Assembly: GCF_049243985.1 (NCBI RefSeq)
Contig: NC_135376.1
Span: 42,885,001 to 42,949,000, forward strand
Source of the DNA: Paroedura picta
Lineage: Eukaryota > Chordata > Lepidosauria > Squamata > Gekkonidae
Direction of reading: 5' to 3'
Length of the DNA: 64,000 nucleotides
This document shows, piece after piece, positions 37,081-49,500 of the stretch. Every line of letters starts with the position of its first letter. The stretch's first letter is position 1. The translations under genes were made by a program, and so were the position numbers. The notes under the pieces are model-generated. The model was not told the DNA's origin and did no database searches. It saw only the letters and a list, made by a program, of their open reading frames with translations.

Positions 37081-38638
37081 ATGACCACCCACAGCTTCGC
37101 GGTGCCCGTCCTCCTCTTCTCCATCTTCTGGGGGCTCGTGGGCTTCGTAGGGCCTTGGCTGGTGCCCAAAGGGCCCAACCGCGGGTGAGTATCTGGAGCC
37201 GGCCTGAGGGCGCAGCAGGGGGAGGATCACGCGCGTGCCCGGCAAAGGGTCTTCCAGAAAGAGCCCCCCCCCCCCTCCCGCAAGTGCTGCGCCGCTTTAG
37301 GAGCGGGAAGGCTGCGTCTGAGGAAGACATTTTACTGAAGGACCAGAGTCAGGCGGAGATACAAGCTCCAGGCCGTAACGGGGTCTGTTGTCATCACCAT
37401 TTTAAATTGTTCCCCTTTCCAGATTCTACCAGCATTTTGCATTATCAGGCATTGGAGGAGGGTACGGTTATTGAGATAGTTGTGTGCCTTAATTTTCTTC
37501 CCCTTGGACACCTGAAGCAGTTGTACACTTTTGACCACCATTGTGTCCTCACAGCAACCCTGTGAAGTAGGTTAGGCTGAAAGCAAGAATGACTAGCCTA
37601 AGGCCTTGTAGTAAATCTGTATGCTTGTTGTATTACTGTCCATTATTGTTTTAACATTTGCAATTAAAATGTCAGTGATTCATGAGTTGACATGGAGTGT
37701 TTGCATATGTAAAGCATTTTCACCGGATTCAGAGAAAACATGCTTTGGGCACGGCACTACTAACCATGGTTTTTCACTTTCCTCTGCAGCGTGATTATTA
37801 CCATGTTGGTCACTACTGCCATTTGCTGTTACCTCTTGTGAGTATCAATGGGGAGAGGCTATGCCTAGCAGGAATACCTATTGCTGTCTTTGCTTCTAGT
37901 ATACTTGTGTTCATGTACTTAGACTAAGAAATTGCTCTTGGATGTTGGTGGTGTAGCAAGGAATCCTAGGTGAAAGAGTAAGAATCTGTTCTTGTTCATA
38001 TTCTCACATATGTGAGGCTGAAGTTCATACTTGGGTCCCAATTCCTCATTCAGTAAAGAAACACAGGCCCAGTCTGCCTCTTTCCCTTCAAGTGACCTCA
38101 AATCATATACCCCTCCCCCTTCAAGATTTCCTGAAACCATCCCTTTCCTAAAGCTTTGTTTTACCATGTTTATGCACCATGCCTTTAGGGCAAAACATGG
38201 TAAAGAATGGAGAAGTGGAGTACATCCCAAGATGAAGTTTGACCACTACATCATTGCTAAGGGAAGGCTGTTGTATCCTGCATGTTTCAGCAGAGTGGCT
38301 GCTTGGAAACTGTATTACAGTACTAAGCGATGGCCAAGCCGGTTATACTCTTTTCTTAGCAATACTTCTAGAAATAATGAATCGGGGCCTTGCCCCTTGA
38401 AAATAAGCGTCTGGTGAACTCTAATCAGCTTTGGTGACTGTCTGCTGTGAATGGATATCCCCTGGGCAGTTCCTGTTTTCCAGCATTGGTAGTTCTGATC
38501 CATCTCATGCCTATCCTTTTTACTCTTCTGTCCCCCCCATGCAGTTGGCTTTTAGCAATTCTAGCCCAAGCTAACCCGCTATTTGGACCACAACTGAGCA
38601 ATGAGACGATCTGGTATGTGCGTTACCTGTGGGAGTGA
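37081..38638 (+). CDS. ATP6V0E2: ATP6V0E2-like V-type ATPase subunit e, complete, 3 coding exons
   Basis: Small two-helix subunit of the membrane Vo sector of the proton pump. Coding exons: 37081-37184, 37790-37837, 38545-38638, giving 81 residues, the usual length. The start [20 protein letters not shown] and the end [11 protein letters not shown] are closer to human ATP6V0E2 (MTAHSFALPV, WYVRFLWE) than to ATP6V0E1 (MAYHGLTVPL, WYLKYHWP). The family core [20 protein letters not shown] is intact. Two introns with proper splice sites and a CpG promoter rule out a retrocopy. It is tail-to-tail with ENTPD7. Neither human paralogue lies in this syntenic block, so its position is unexpected. One oddity is Ala in [14 protein letters not shown] where human has Leu. 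Confidence 0.9.
37520..37612 (-). repeat. MIR-like SINE fragment
   Basis: The segment cctcacagcaaccctgtgaa then gtaggttaggctgaaagc is the SINE core. It lies in intron 1 of the ATP6V0E2-like gene. Confidence 0.5.
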
Positions 38639-38898
38639 CCCATGATGCTGCAGACTGCTTCCACAGGTACCAATGCAGGAGTGCAAGTAAGTTTATAAAA
38701 GTTACTAGCCTACCTACATGTATGTATCTGTCATAATCACTTCTAGCCTCAATCTCTTTCTATCTCTCTCTTCTAGAATCTCATCTGATCTCGAGATGGC
38801 TTCATGTTTTTCCTCTTCCAATGCCAAGTAAAATGGCTCACAATAGTAGGACCATTGCATGTATTGTACTATTCCCTTCATCTTGTCAATCTTGATCA

Positions 38899-38985
38899 AA
38901 ATATTTATTTATTTATCTATTTATTGCATTTCTATACTGCCCTTCCCTTGGGCACAGTTTTCAAAACCGCTTTAAAGGACCTTGA
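38899..38985 (-). repeat. L2-like LINE 3'-end fragment
   Basis: An ATTT-rich run followed by gcatttctatactgcccttc. Confidence 0.5.
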
Positions 38986-39138
38986 TAGTACTTGCAGTCC
39001 TCAGCAGCTGGGGAGTGTTGTCCTAAATCCTCTACTCTGTAAAATTTTGTTGAGCAAGAGATTGGGGGTGGGACCTAGACTTCCCTAATGTCATCCCTGA
39101 GGGTTTCCTGTCCCCCAGAAGTAGCATTTTATAAAGAT

Positions 39139-39226
39139 TAGTATCTGAAGAAGTGTACATATACTTAAAACTTACACCTTGAATAAAACTTTCTTGGTAT
39201 CAAAGGTGGCACTGGACTCAAACTTT
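39139..39226 (+). repeat. Unclassified interspersed repeat (same family as 25857)
   Basis: The segment cttacaccttgaataaaact then ggcactggactcaaacttt. Its AATAAA at 39182-39187 is the first such hexamer after the ATP6V0E2-like stop codon and could serve as that gene's polyadenylation signal; another is at 39616-39621. Confidence 0.5.
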
Positions 39227-39364
39227 ATAGAGATCAGTAGGCTGCACTGGGAAGGGGAGGCAGAAAATTTTCATTCTACCCTTGGAATTATTAGGCCTGG
39301 TCTCAACCCCAGTCCATCATATCTAGTACGTTTTATCAAGGAAACATGATTCTCCTTTCCTTAT

Positions 39365-39470
39365 TTTAGCTTCACAACTGTGTTAAATAAGCGCAGCTGT
39401 AATTGACTAGCACAAAGTTGCCCAGTAAGCTTCATCCCAGAGTGATTTGGTTCTAGTCTGACACACTAAT
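39365..39470 (-). repeat. Diverged MIR-like SINE relic
   Basis: The segment cccagtaagcttcatcccag then agtgatttggttctagtctg matches the SINE core and B-box side. The rest of 39.2-40.3 kb between the two convergent genes shows nothing recognised. Confidence 0.4.
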
Positions 39471-40366
39471 TCTCTCTAAAGCTCCTTTCTTTAAATAGGG
39501 CCTACCCTACTAGGCTTCTGCCCTGCCCTCATTTGTGCCAAGATGTATTTGCCTAGGTTCTCCCCAAATTGGCAACTTATGTGTATATTTATCTGCTATC
39601 AACTTGTATTGTGAAAATAAAAATTTTAGTATGTCATCTTGTGCACAGTTGAAAATTATTTTCCCTATTCATAGAATTGCCCTTGCTGCAAAACAGAAGA
39701 GAGGAATGATCACTCTCTGAGCTGATGAAAAAACTCTTGATTACAGAACTTAGAATAATTTATTGCTACTGTGACTGGGCCCATTGTAGTTCAAGTATTA
39801 AAACAGGAAAAAATGTGACCAGCCCACAATTGATTCTAAGGGCTAGATATTATTAAAACAAGTTGAACTGGTTGAAGTATTCAAAGGTCTTTTCCAGGCG
39901 AGCTGCTGCAGAATCTAAGGTGGACTTAAGATGAGCCAGAAAACAGTGGCAAAACATTTAATTTAGATGAAATGTATAGGATTCCAGAGAGTTCTAAACT
40001 TTCCCTGTGCCCAAGAGGTGGTCTGGCTCCCACATGTAGGAGACAAAAAATAGCAGCAAATAATAAGCCCTTTTCTTAAAAGGGTCTTTGTGGTCCTCTT
40101 CTTCTCTTGGTCTACATATAAAAGATATAAGAATAGCCCCCAGGGAACAAAGGGCTAGGCTCAGAGTTCAAGCACCATTTTTTGCTTAAAAGAGGTGCCC
40201 TACTAGAAAAGATATTCAGTCCCAAAAATAGGACTGAGCCCTTGCCAACACAAGGTCCTTCCTTCTCTTTCCCTGAGTAAATCAAGTTCTCTTTGGTCAC
40301 TTACAGATCTGCAGTGAATACAGCAGTCTGCTTTCATTCCCCACCCCCTCTCATTAGTATGCACCG

Positions 40367-40376
40367 TTTATTTATT
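40367..40376 (-). terminator. ENTPD7: ENTPD7 polyadenylation signal (overlapping AATAAA pair)
   Basis: The minus strand reads AATAAATAAA about 220 nt past the ENTPD7 stop. Confidence 0.6.
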
Positions 40377-40592
40377 CTGTGTTGGTTGGGGCTTTTAAGC
40401 ACATGATAAAACTTAACCCACTGTGATTGTAGGGCTTTTTTTCTCCATCCTGCAAATAAGAAGCAAGGTAAACAGGGACTGATTTCAGCTTGGAGCCTCC
40501 GCAGGATTCTGGTTCAAAATATTAAACCATCAAGCTTTAGGGCTTTGTTAAAGCCAGAGTGACTGAATGGTCTTTGAGAGGTAGTTCTGTCA

Positions 40593-43500
40593 TCAAACGC
40601 CTGCCTCCTGGCCTGGCAGCGGCACCACTTCTGACAACCACAGCAGGTCCAGTGATGCCGAGTGCAGCTGCCGGTGGTGGATGCGGCGCAGGCGGAGGAG
40701 GTAGAGTCCAATCGCTAGCATCACCACAAGAATGCATGCGAAGAAAAGATAGTGATTGTAGACAAAGGAAAGACGCAGCAACGAACTGTGGGCTGGGCGG
40801 ATGCCTTCAGGGCGGAGATCCCTGGAAAGAGAAGAAGATCAGTGTAGATTTTTTTTCCTCTTGCACCTTCAAACAACTGCCCGACAGCAGAAGTTCAGCA
40901 ACCCATATTTATAATGAAACAGATTAAGCAAACTGCATGTGATTGTCAGAAGGTCAGGAGGAGCAACTTGAGGAAGTAGGTGCTGAATGCCTACAGTGTT
41001 TGGGCTAAGAGGAAACCTGCAGCCACTCTGTGGCTCAGCAGTCCTAAAAATCAGTGGGCATGGAGCATGTCAACAACTGGCTAAGATGGATGCTGCCCAC
41101 TAGCCATGTTTGGGTTGGAGGCAGCCCACAGCCAATCCTTTCTTGGGTGGTGAGGAAAGTAGACAGTGGGTGGGGGGAGTAGGGACCAATGCTGGGGGGA
41201 GTGGGGGAGTGGTGCATAAAGGAAAGAGATGGAGGAAGGAAGGGGCTGTCAGTAGTCAGAGACAAGAACAGTTGGAAGGAATTTCTACATGAGTTTCTTG
41301 TGTGTCCCTGCTTGTATTCCTTATGGAATACTGATGAAATGAGAAGACTGTTCAGAAGACTGAACAGATCCCATATGTCTGTGGGTTTGCTCTTCAAATA
41401 GGAATCCGGTCTCTTAAATATCACCAGATGTAATGCAAAAGACACATGGAAAACAAGTGGGTAAAGTCAGAAAGCTCAAGTCAAAAGGAGAACAATGTAT
41501 GAATTTCAAAAGGAATTGATATTTAGCAGAGACTTGAGGAAGTTCAGCATACCACCCAAATTCTCCATCAAGCTGAGGTTCTTTGAAATAAGACCCAGTT
41601 CACATACCCCTGCTACACCTTTTGGAATGTTCCTGGGGAGCATTTCCCCCCCCCTTTTCCCTGCTGCCCATCACTCAGAAAAGGTCCTCAACATGTGAGG
41701 CTGACCTAGCATATGTAGTATCTTGTATTGTGCAAATGAATAAGAATGGGCTAGTACATGGGCTTTTGCATTACCTGAGGGGCAAGAAGCGGGTCTTGTA
41801 AAGAATGGCTCCCAGTGTCCACTGCACCTCACGGTCATACACTAACTGAGCAGTGCGCAGGCCAGAGTAGTCCATGGGGAAATTGAACCCTTTATGGAGG
41901 ACCTGGTGCATCCAGGCTGACTTGAAGCACTGGTACCTGCAGACAAAGGATAAGGACACTGTTAACCAGAATCAGAAAGGGAACAGAAGCCCTTGGGCTC
42001 CTGCCCCACACTAAGGCACAAGAGAAAAAGCAAGAATATTTTCCATCCCTTATAGAAAAGGAAAGATTGGTTTCTTACTTGACACGATGCAGGTCTGCAT
42101 GTGATGAGTACAGCTTGTCACGGAACCTCTGAGTTAGTAATGTCCAGCTCAGACTGCAATAATCCTGGAAAGTGAAACAGGGAGATCAGCAGAAAATCCA
42201 CAAACACTAGCAGCCATGTCCATCTAAGGGTGAGGATGAGAGACCCTTCCTGCCCCCTCCATTCATATTCACCTGAGCAGCACGTGTGAAGGTGGGTGCA
42301 TGGTATAGTCCTCCCAGACGCAGCACATCTTCTGTGCAGTAGTGGAATTCTGAAAACCCATAGAATTCACTGTTATCAAAGTCAATGGGTGCTTGGTAGG
42401 TATTCCTCAGTGAAGTCTGGTTGCTGCTGTCTCTAGCCAGCAGAGGGAGCAGCCTCTCTGCACAGGTCCGCCAGTTTCCCTGGCCCCTGACATGCAAGGT
42501 CTGCCCCCCTTGCTCCACGACATCCTCCAGTCCTATAGGCAGGCAAGGATCCAGGATTGGCACCTTGGAATCTGTCCCACTCTGATCGCCCTCTAACCTG
42601 TAATGAGAGAGAGAGAGACCCTGTTTTTCTTTACATCCACGTAAAGCAGCAAAGGCATGAAGCCAAACTCCCACTGCCCACGTCATTCAGCCTAACTTAT
42701 CACTTCCCACTAACAATGTGCAAACATGAGACATGCTTGTCCCCTTTTTGTCCTCTACCAGCAGTGGTGCTAGCACATGCCCTAAAAGTTGCATTCCAAC
42801 TGCAGTGTGCCTGTAACAGGCACATTCACTGAGTGCCTGCTAACCATTCAGGGGACACTTCCCTGTCTGCAGTGGGGTTGCTGTCTAATTCTGATTTGAT
42901 CTTGAGTACCTAGGAAGAAATGGAAGAGAGTGCTACAGTTATGGCACACTTTTATTGGCAGGGATTGCAACAGCAATCCTGTGGGTTGAAGATCCAGTCT
43001 TACCACAAAACACTGAAAGGATGGGCACCACAATGCCTCCCAGTGGATTCATCACTCTATGCAACCAGCTGGACCCAATGGGCAAGTGATGGCACACTCA
43101 GCAAGTCACCTTCAGGGGGATTCAGGTTTTCATGAAAAAAGAACGGTGAAGCACATGGCACCGTGAGCCTCTTAAAATGCTGTCAAAATAAGGAGTTAAG
43201 TGATCCCCATCCGGCTTACTTCCTATTTTCAGAATTGAGCTAAGGATGTAGAGAGCACCTTCGTATCTCAAAGGTCTACCCTGGCCCTTGCCTGGTTTAT
43301 TATAATGACTTGACAGCCTGAGTTTATGAAGGCAAGGATACCTGTTGTGGATGGTGGTCTGATTCAGCACCAATTCTTCATAGCGTTGCCGAGCAAAGTT
43401 GCCCCCAAAGCCCAGGAAGGTGTTGACATAGACCCGGTACACATGCTTTGTGTGTTGTGCATTGCAGCCAAGGTTGAACTCAGCAAGAAGGCTCTTGGCA

Positions 43501-46500
43501 GCTTCCTCCTAGAATTAATTAATTAATTGGTTATGGCAATCTTTGCTGCGGAAGAATTAGGAAGGCTACTCATTGTATTTTGGAGACTATCTGAAGAACT
43601 CAGGCAAGTGGAGGTAACAAGTTGACATTCTACCATTTAAACTTATGACTTAGCAGGAAACAGATGTATTAGTGTGGCTAAATTTAGGGTACTATGTACA
43701 GTTCTAGTCACCCCATCTCAGCAAGCATATTGCAGTCTACAAAAATGGTCAACAAAAATAGTAGAACTCAAGGGCACTCAACAAATTTTATGAGCACTGG
43801 ATCTAGGGCAGGCAAAAATAAGTACTTTATAAAAGTACCACTGAGTACCAGGTGCTGAGACAACAGAGGGAGGTTTGGGCCTCTTTTGGCATGGCCCTTC
43901 TGAGACATCTGATTGGCCATTGTGGGAAACAGGATAGAGGCCTGGATGAGTCTTGTCTGATCCAATAGGGTTGCTCTTAATAGGATAGAACACCCCTATC
44001 TAGTCTTGCCCAATATTTACACACCTGCTGTGGCGACGAGAAGTCCATAGAGTTAGGCACCTCATAGGCTATTTGTAGAGAAGCGCCTCCCATATCTAGG
44101 ATGCCAACTGTCCTCTTTCTCAATAGAGGCTCTTCTTGGCCAGCAAGAGTCACTGAAACCAGTGCATCTTCTTCTGCAATTAAAGAGAGGTGTTTACCAA
44201 TTGTGACAGTGAATGGTTAATGCTGCAACCTGATTTGAGAACCTTGAGTGACATGGAATTCAAATGGAATTCTTCAGCGGAGAGGGTCAGATAGGAGCTG
44301 TGAGCTGACAGTTGACAGTGAGAGATCAAGGCAGACTGTGAGAGGTTCAAGAAGGATCCTGAGTTAGGGAAATGGGACACTATCCCATCCCCATGAGTCT
44401 GAGGGAAGTAGGTCCTAGAAGATTGTGTGTGTGGTGTGTGGGGGGGGTGATCTCTACCCAGTAGATAAGAAACTCGAACCTCTGTGAATGTCCCTGCCAT
44501 CACCAACTTTAGTGTCTGGGACCAAGAAGAAAGAAAAAGGGATTGCTCAGCTAAGAGCTATATAAAGGGGAAACCCTGTGAGGGAGGGTGCAATCATCAT
44601 ACCGATATTTCAGGAAAAAATAACATACATGGAGGGGGGAAGGAATCACTTTTGCCTTCCTCATTTGGGATGTACTCTGAAAACACAGGAGGGGGAGAAA
44701 TTTCAAATACTTCCCACCCATAGGCACCACTGCTGACAATAGGGAATCAAACCTAGAAGAGTAGGGAGGAAGAATTCATGTCCCTATTCCTGTGGGGAAT
44801 TAAGCCAAATGTAAACGCTATTCCCTCCCCTAATAGGATCAGCCCAAAGAAAAATCTGCTGTCCACCCACAAGAACTCCATGCCTGCAGTCCTTTCTTCC
44901 AGGCTCACCTTCTCTATGGTCAAATCGCCCCAGGACGAAGTTGATGCCTATCCAAGCATAGACACCTAAGGGAAAGAGAGCCAGAGATGACATTAGGTCT
45001 CTGGGAAATTAAAGGAACAATAGCAGCCTCCTGTCCTTGAAGGGATGAGACACTGTGTGGTAACAGGTACCATCGGCAAGTGGCTGCTGTAGGTAAGCCA
45101 AGACAAAGAGTGCAGCTTTCACAGCATGCAGCATCCCTGCTGCTGGTTTAGGCTGTGTACAGCACCGTTTAGCCCCCTCCCAAGCTCTCCAGGAGAGCAT
45201 GACCAAACCATCGAAACTTATTCTCCCACCTTCTTGCTTCCCTGAGATCACTTCCGCATGTGACTCAGAGAAAAGGAAGTCAAATTCCAAGGGCACGTCC
45301 CTCACCAAGTCCTCCAGGATTGCTGCCTGCTGCCTATAAATATGCATAAGGAAATGCTCAGTCTTTCACAATACACAAAGTGGAGATATGTAACCCTGCT
45401 TTCTCCATGGCCACATAGCAGACTCCTTCCCATTTAGAAACCCTGTAATGTCCCAAAATAAGAATGTAATCCTCCTCAGCCTCTTCAGGGCCAGGAATAT
45501 GCAAAACTCAAGCTTCCTAAGCATTGCTTCTTGCCAGCCAACCTGCTGGGATAATATTTGGTGGTGGGAAGTGCCATCAAGTGACCTCATGGAGTTTTCA
45601 AGGCAGGAGACATTCAGAGGTGGCCTGCCATTGCCTGCCTCTTCATAGCATCCCTGGAGGGCTCTGCCCAATGCATGTCACAAGCTCTGCCATGTTCATT
45701 TCCCCCATTCAGGCCCAGGATCACTCACCAGTCAGGCAGCAGTCTCATCCCTGCTGTACATAAGATGTAGAGGAGGGTCTCCTTGTGCTTCGTCCTGGGT
45801 ATGTAGGCAGCAGCAAAGCTGAGCAGTGGCCTCATGTAATCACTGGCCTTGTCCGGAGTTGTTGCTAATGTAGAGATCCCTACACAAGAAAAGGGATTTG
45901 GCTGAGCAGCCGTCACAAAGCACTAGATCCTACAACAGAAGCTCTCCGGCTGACTTTCCAGAGACCCACATCCATTAACAAGAAGGCAGCACAAACCTGG
46001 CTTGATCTTCTTGACGACAGGCTGGCTGTTGCGATCACGCATCTGCCGGATGTCCAGTAAGTCATGGGGGTTGCCATTGTGCGGTGGCCAAAAATACACA
46101 AAGACCCGGGACCCACTGCTCCCACAGTCGACAACCACCCCGTAATTCAGAGCCACATTTTCAGTGTCAGTGGCCTCCAGGTCCTGGATCCGTGCCAAGT
46201 ACCTGCAAAATGGAAAGACATTGCCTTCATATCACTGGGAGAGACCAAAACCAAGCATAAAAGGCAGCCTCCGTGTTCCTGAGAAGCTTCCTTATGTCTC
46301 TGGCCATGCCTAAGAGATGCAGAATGACTCAGACAGCATGACAGTCTCTGCTGTGGAAATGAAACAGTGACACCATTTGGAATGGGTGTGCAGCTGGAGA
46401 AACCTGTTCCAGCCTTACTAAGAAAAGTCTTCCCATTACATGGCTTAACCGCCAGTCTTCCAGCACTGGCAAACCCAGTGTCAGTGATACCCCTTATCTC

Positions 46501-49500
46501 CTCAGTAGGGACCTAAAGTGACTTAGACCATTCTCCCCTTCTCAATTTTTCCTCACAATGACCCAGTGAGGTAGGTTAGGCTACCACAGTAGAGTGGAGA
46601 TTCAAAGAAGAGTTGATTCTTATATGCTGCTTTTCTCTACCCGATGCAGTCTCAAAGTGGCTTACAATCTCCCTCCCTTTCCTCTCCCCACAACAGACGC
46701 CCTGTGAGGGAGGTGAGGCCGAGAGGCCTGATGTTACTGCTCAGTCAGGACTGCTTTATCAATGCTGTGGTAAGCGCAAGGTCACCCAGCTGGCTGCATT
46801 TGGGGGAGAGAGGAATCAAACCTGGCTCTTATAATAGTCTGCACTCCTAAGCACTACACCAAGCTGGCTCTTAGATCCTCACCTGATGCTTTGACCACTA
46901 CACTGTACTAGCTCCATAGAAGCATCTTCAGAATCACAATGAGCCTGTGCTGCCTCTACTCTCTTCCAAAGCAGTGTTCTGGGTGGCTTCCGGCTTCATG
47001 GGGCAGACTTCTGCCCCTTTGTGCCAGTCACAATTTGAAGCCCAGAGCTCTCGAGGTCAATGCATGTGATTTTTGCTTGCTGTATTCATAATCAATTGCG
47101 TCAGGAATTACTGTTTTCCATCTTTACTGACTTAAGGGCTACTTCAAGACAAGGCAAATTAAAGGAATTCCTTTCAGATAAAAATAAGAATTTATCCCAT
47201 ATTATTGCCAAATATGCAAGACTAGCAGAAGTGCCTGGCTAAATATGTATAAGGGTTAGGACGGATTTATTGAATGCACAAAGTATTTTGGAACTTTTAA
47301 TCTAATCAATGCTTCTTTCTGCGAGGATGTGAGGCGATGCTTTTCCGACTGACTACTGGGCACAGTCAGCTCTCCCATCCCACACCTGCTGCCAAGGAAT
47401 AGGAGAGTGGGATTTCTGCACTCTGCACAATGTCCACCTGGCTTATGTTTTCAGAGGCAGCCCATTTTTGCATTAGTACCTTAACCCCAGGAACAGAAGA
47501 GGCCTCTGTTGCTCCATGACTACTACAGGAAGTGCTGACTAGGCATATGCATCTAGTCCCTGTGGAGATTCCCATTCCCACTTGCAGAAGCAGAATGAAA
47601 GCTTTTTGGATTCTCTGAGGCCCTGGCCTCCACTCCTTGGGACACAGAGCGTGGATGCCAAGATGAACCATTCACCCGCTGTGCTGTCTAGTCAGCGTAA
47701 TTGGAGAGGGGCTGGGGGCCACACCATCTCCTCCTGCAGTCAGCAAGAATGCTAAATGAGTTAGTGGCTTCTCCAGAGCCATTAGGCCGTCCTGATCAAA
47801 TTCACGGTCACTCAGCACAGCCTCATCACCTTCCCACAGCCTATCTGAAACAAAGCAGAGGTTTGATAGCTGCCTTTTAGAGAAGGCACACATTCAGTTA
47901 TCCAGGAGGTGCCATTCCAGCAAAGTCTGTGTCCCTAGAACAGTTTCTGAACTCTATCCATAACACACAGACTATCATGTGGCAACCACATTTGAGATAA
48001 CTATCACCCCAGATACTCCACTTGGATTCTCCACAGATGTAAGAGCCAAGGGATGTAAAAAGCCATTACATCTTGTCCAGAAAACAATAAAATAAAGTGG
48101 AAAGCCAAGCCTGCTAGGAACAAAAGCCACAACCCATTATATTCTTTGTTTTACTTCTGCTAATCAGCAGTCCTGAAAGAGGGAAACGGAGAAGAGCTCA
48201 CCAAGTGACTGAAGACTGCAACATGATAGACCAGACAAGCCATAGAGAACTAAGGCCACGTTCTCAGGCCACAGAAAACAGGAAAAAAAATACAGATCTA
48301 AGTTTTTGACCCATTAGAATTCTAAAGGAGCCTATAAAATATCTTGGACTCAATCACCTCTAATCAAAAATCATATCAAGCTAATGTCAGCTGCACAACA
48401 TTTACATCTTTCATGAGCACTTCTGATCTTAATGGAAAGAGCATGACTGCTGTTCTCAAAAGGTTATGTAAATGCAATATTTAACATGCTGCCATATAAA
48501 ATTCCTTTTTGGTTCAAGCTCAACCAGAGTCCAACCTGCCTTCATCACAAGCTAAGAGAATCTTAAAGAGTTATTCACTCCTAGGAGATTTAAAATTATT
48601 AATGTGTCCTTTGTCTGAAGCTCACTGGTTCGAAGAGGATGTCAGATGCAAAACACTTTCCCTGTCTTAATGATGCATCCTTAAATTTATGACTGCTAGT
48701 CTAGACTCTTGCCAAAAAGGTAGCTTGTGTGTGAACAATGGCTCCCTCTCATGCTATTCCTTAGGGACTGCTGTATATCATGTTATAAGTAGAAATGCAA
48801 GTAATTATCCCTGGACTTTGTAGCAGTTTGGCATCATCATACTAATGTAGAGCTACAATATTTAAAAATTGTAGAGCTTTTCAAAAACTTTGTTTCCTTT
48901 AGAGTAGCTTGTTTTCACTGACAGTTTTTTGCCAGAATGTATGAGAGCCTATGTAGAAGCATGGGTGGGTGTAAACTGTCATGAAAGTTTTTCCCCTTCA
49001 CCTATTCCAGGAATTGGGCTGTGACATGGAAACTCATATATACTGAAAGAAAAGTTGTAAGTCATTCAAGAGCTAGTGGACTTTTGGTTTATTTTGCTAC
49101 AACAGACTAACACGATTACCCTTCACCGAGGGACATGCATCACATCCTCCCATTGCAGGTCACAAAACATATTGTAACTAGAGACTTGCCATGCTGCATG
49201 CAAGTGAGAAGTTGAAGAGCATCTTTTCTTGGGGGAGAGCTCCACTTAGAAGTGCCATGAAGATTTGTGGGAAGGTAAGTCTTCTCTATAAACTGCCCCT
49301 GCAGAAGATCATCTCATTCACAAATTCATCATGGCACCAGCTTAAGAACAGCGTGATCATCCCCCACTCTGCCACACACACAGTCAGAAGCTCTTTGCTC
49401 TCATTGATCTCTTGGCCTTAACAGCCCCTCCCACTCTTCCTCTCCTCTGCCAGTGAGAACATGCCACTTGGGCAAAGTGCAGGTGGCTCCTTTCCAACAA

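Noticed and set aside
37081-38638. ATP6V0E1 or a retrocopy
   Set aside because: N- and C-terminal residues fit ATP6V0E2 better, and two introns at codon-splitting positions exclude a processed copy.
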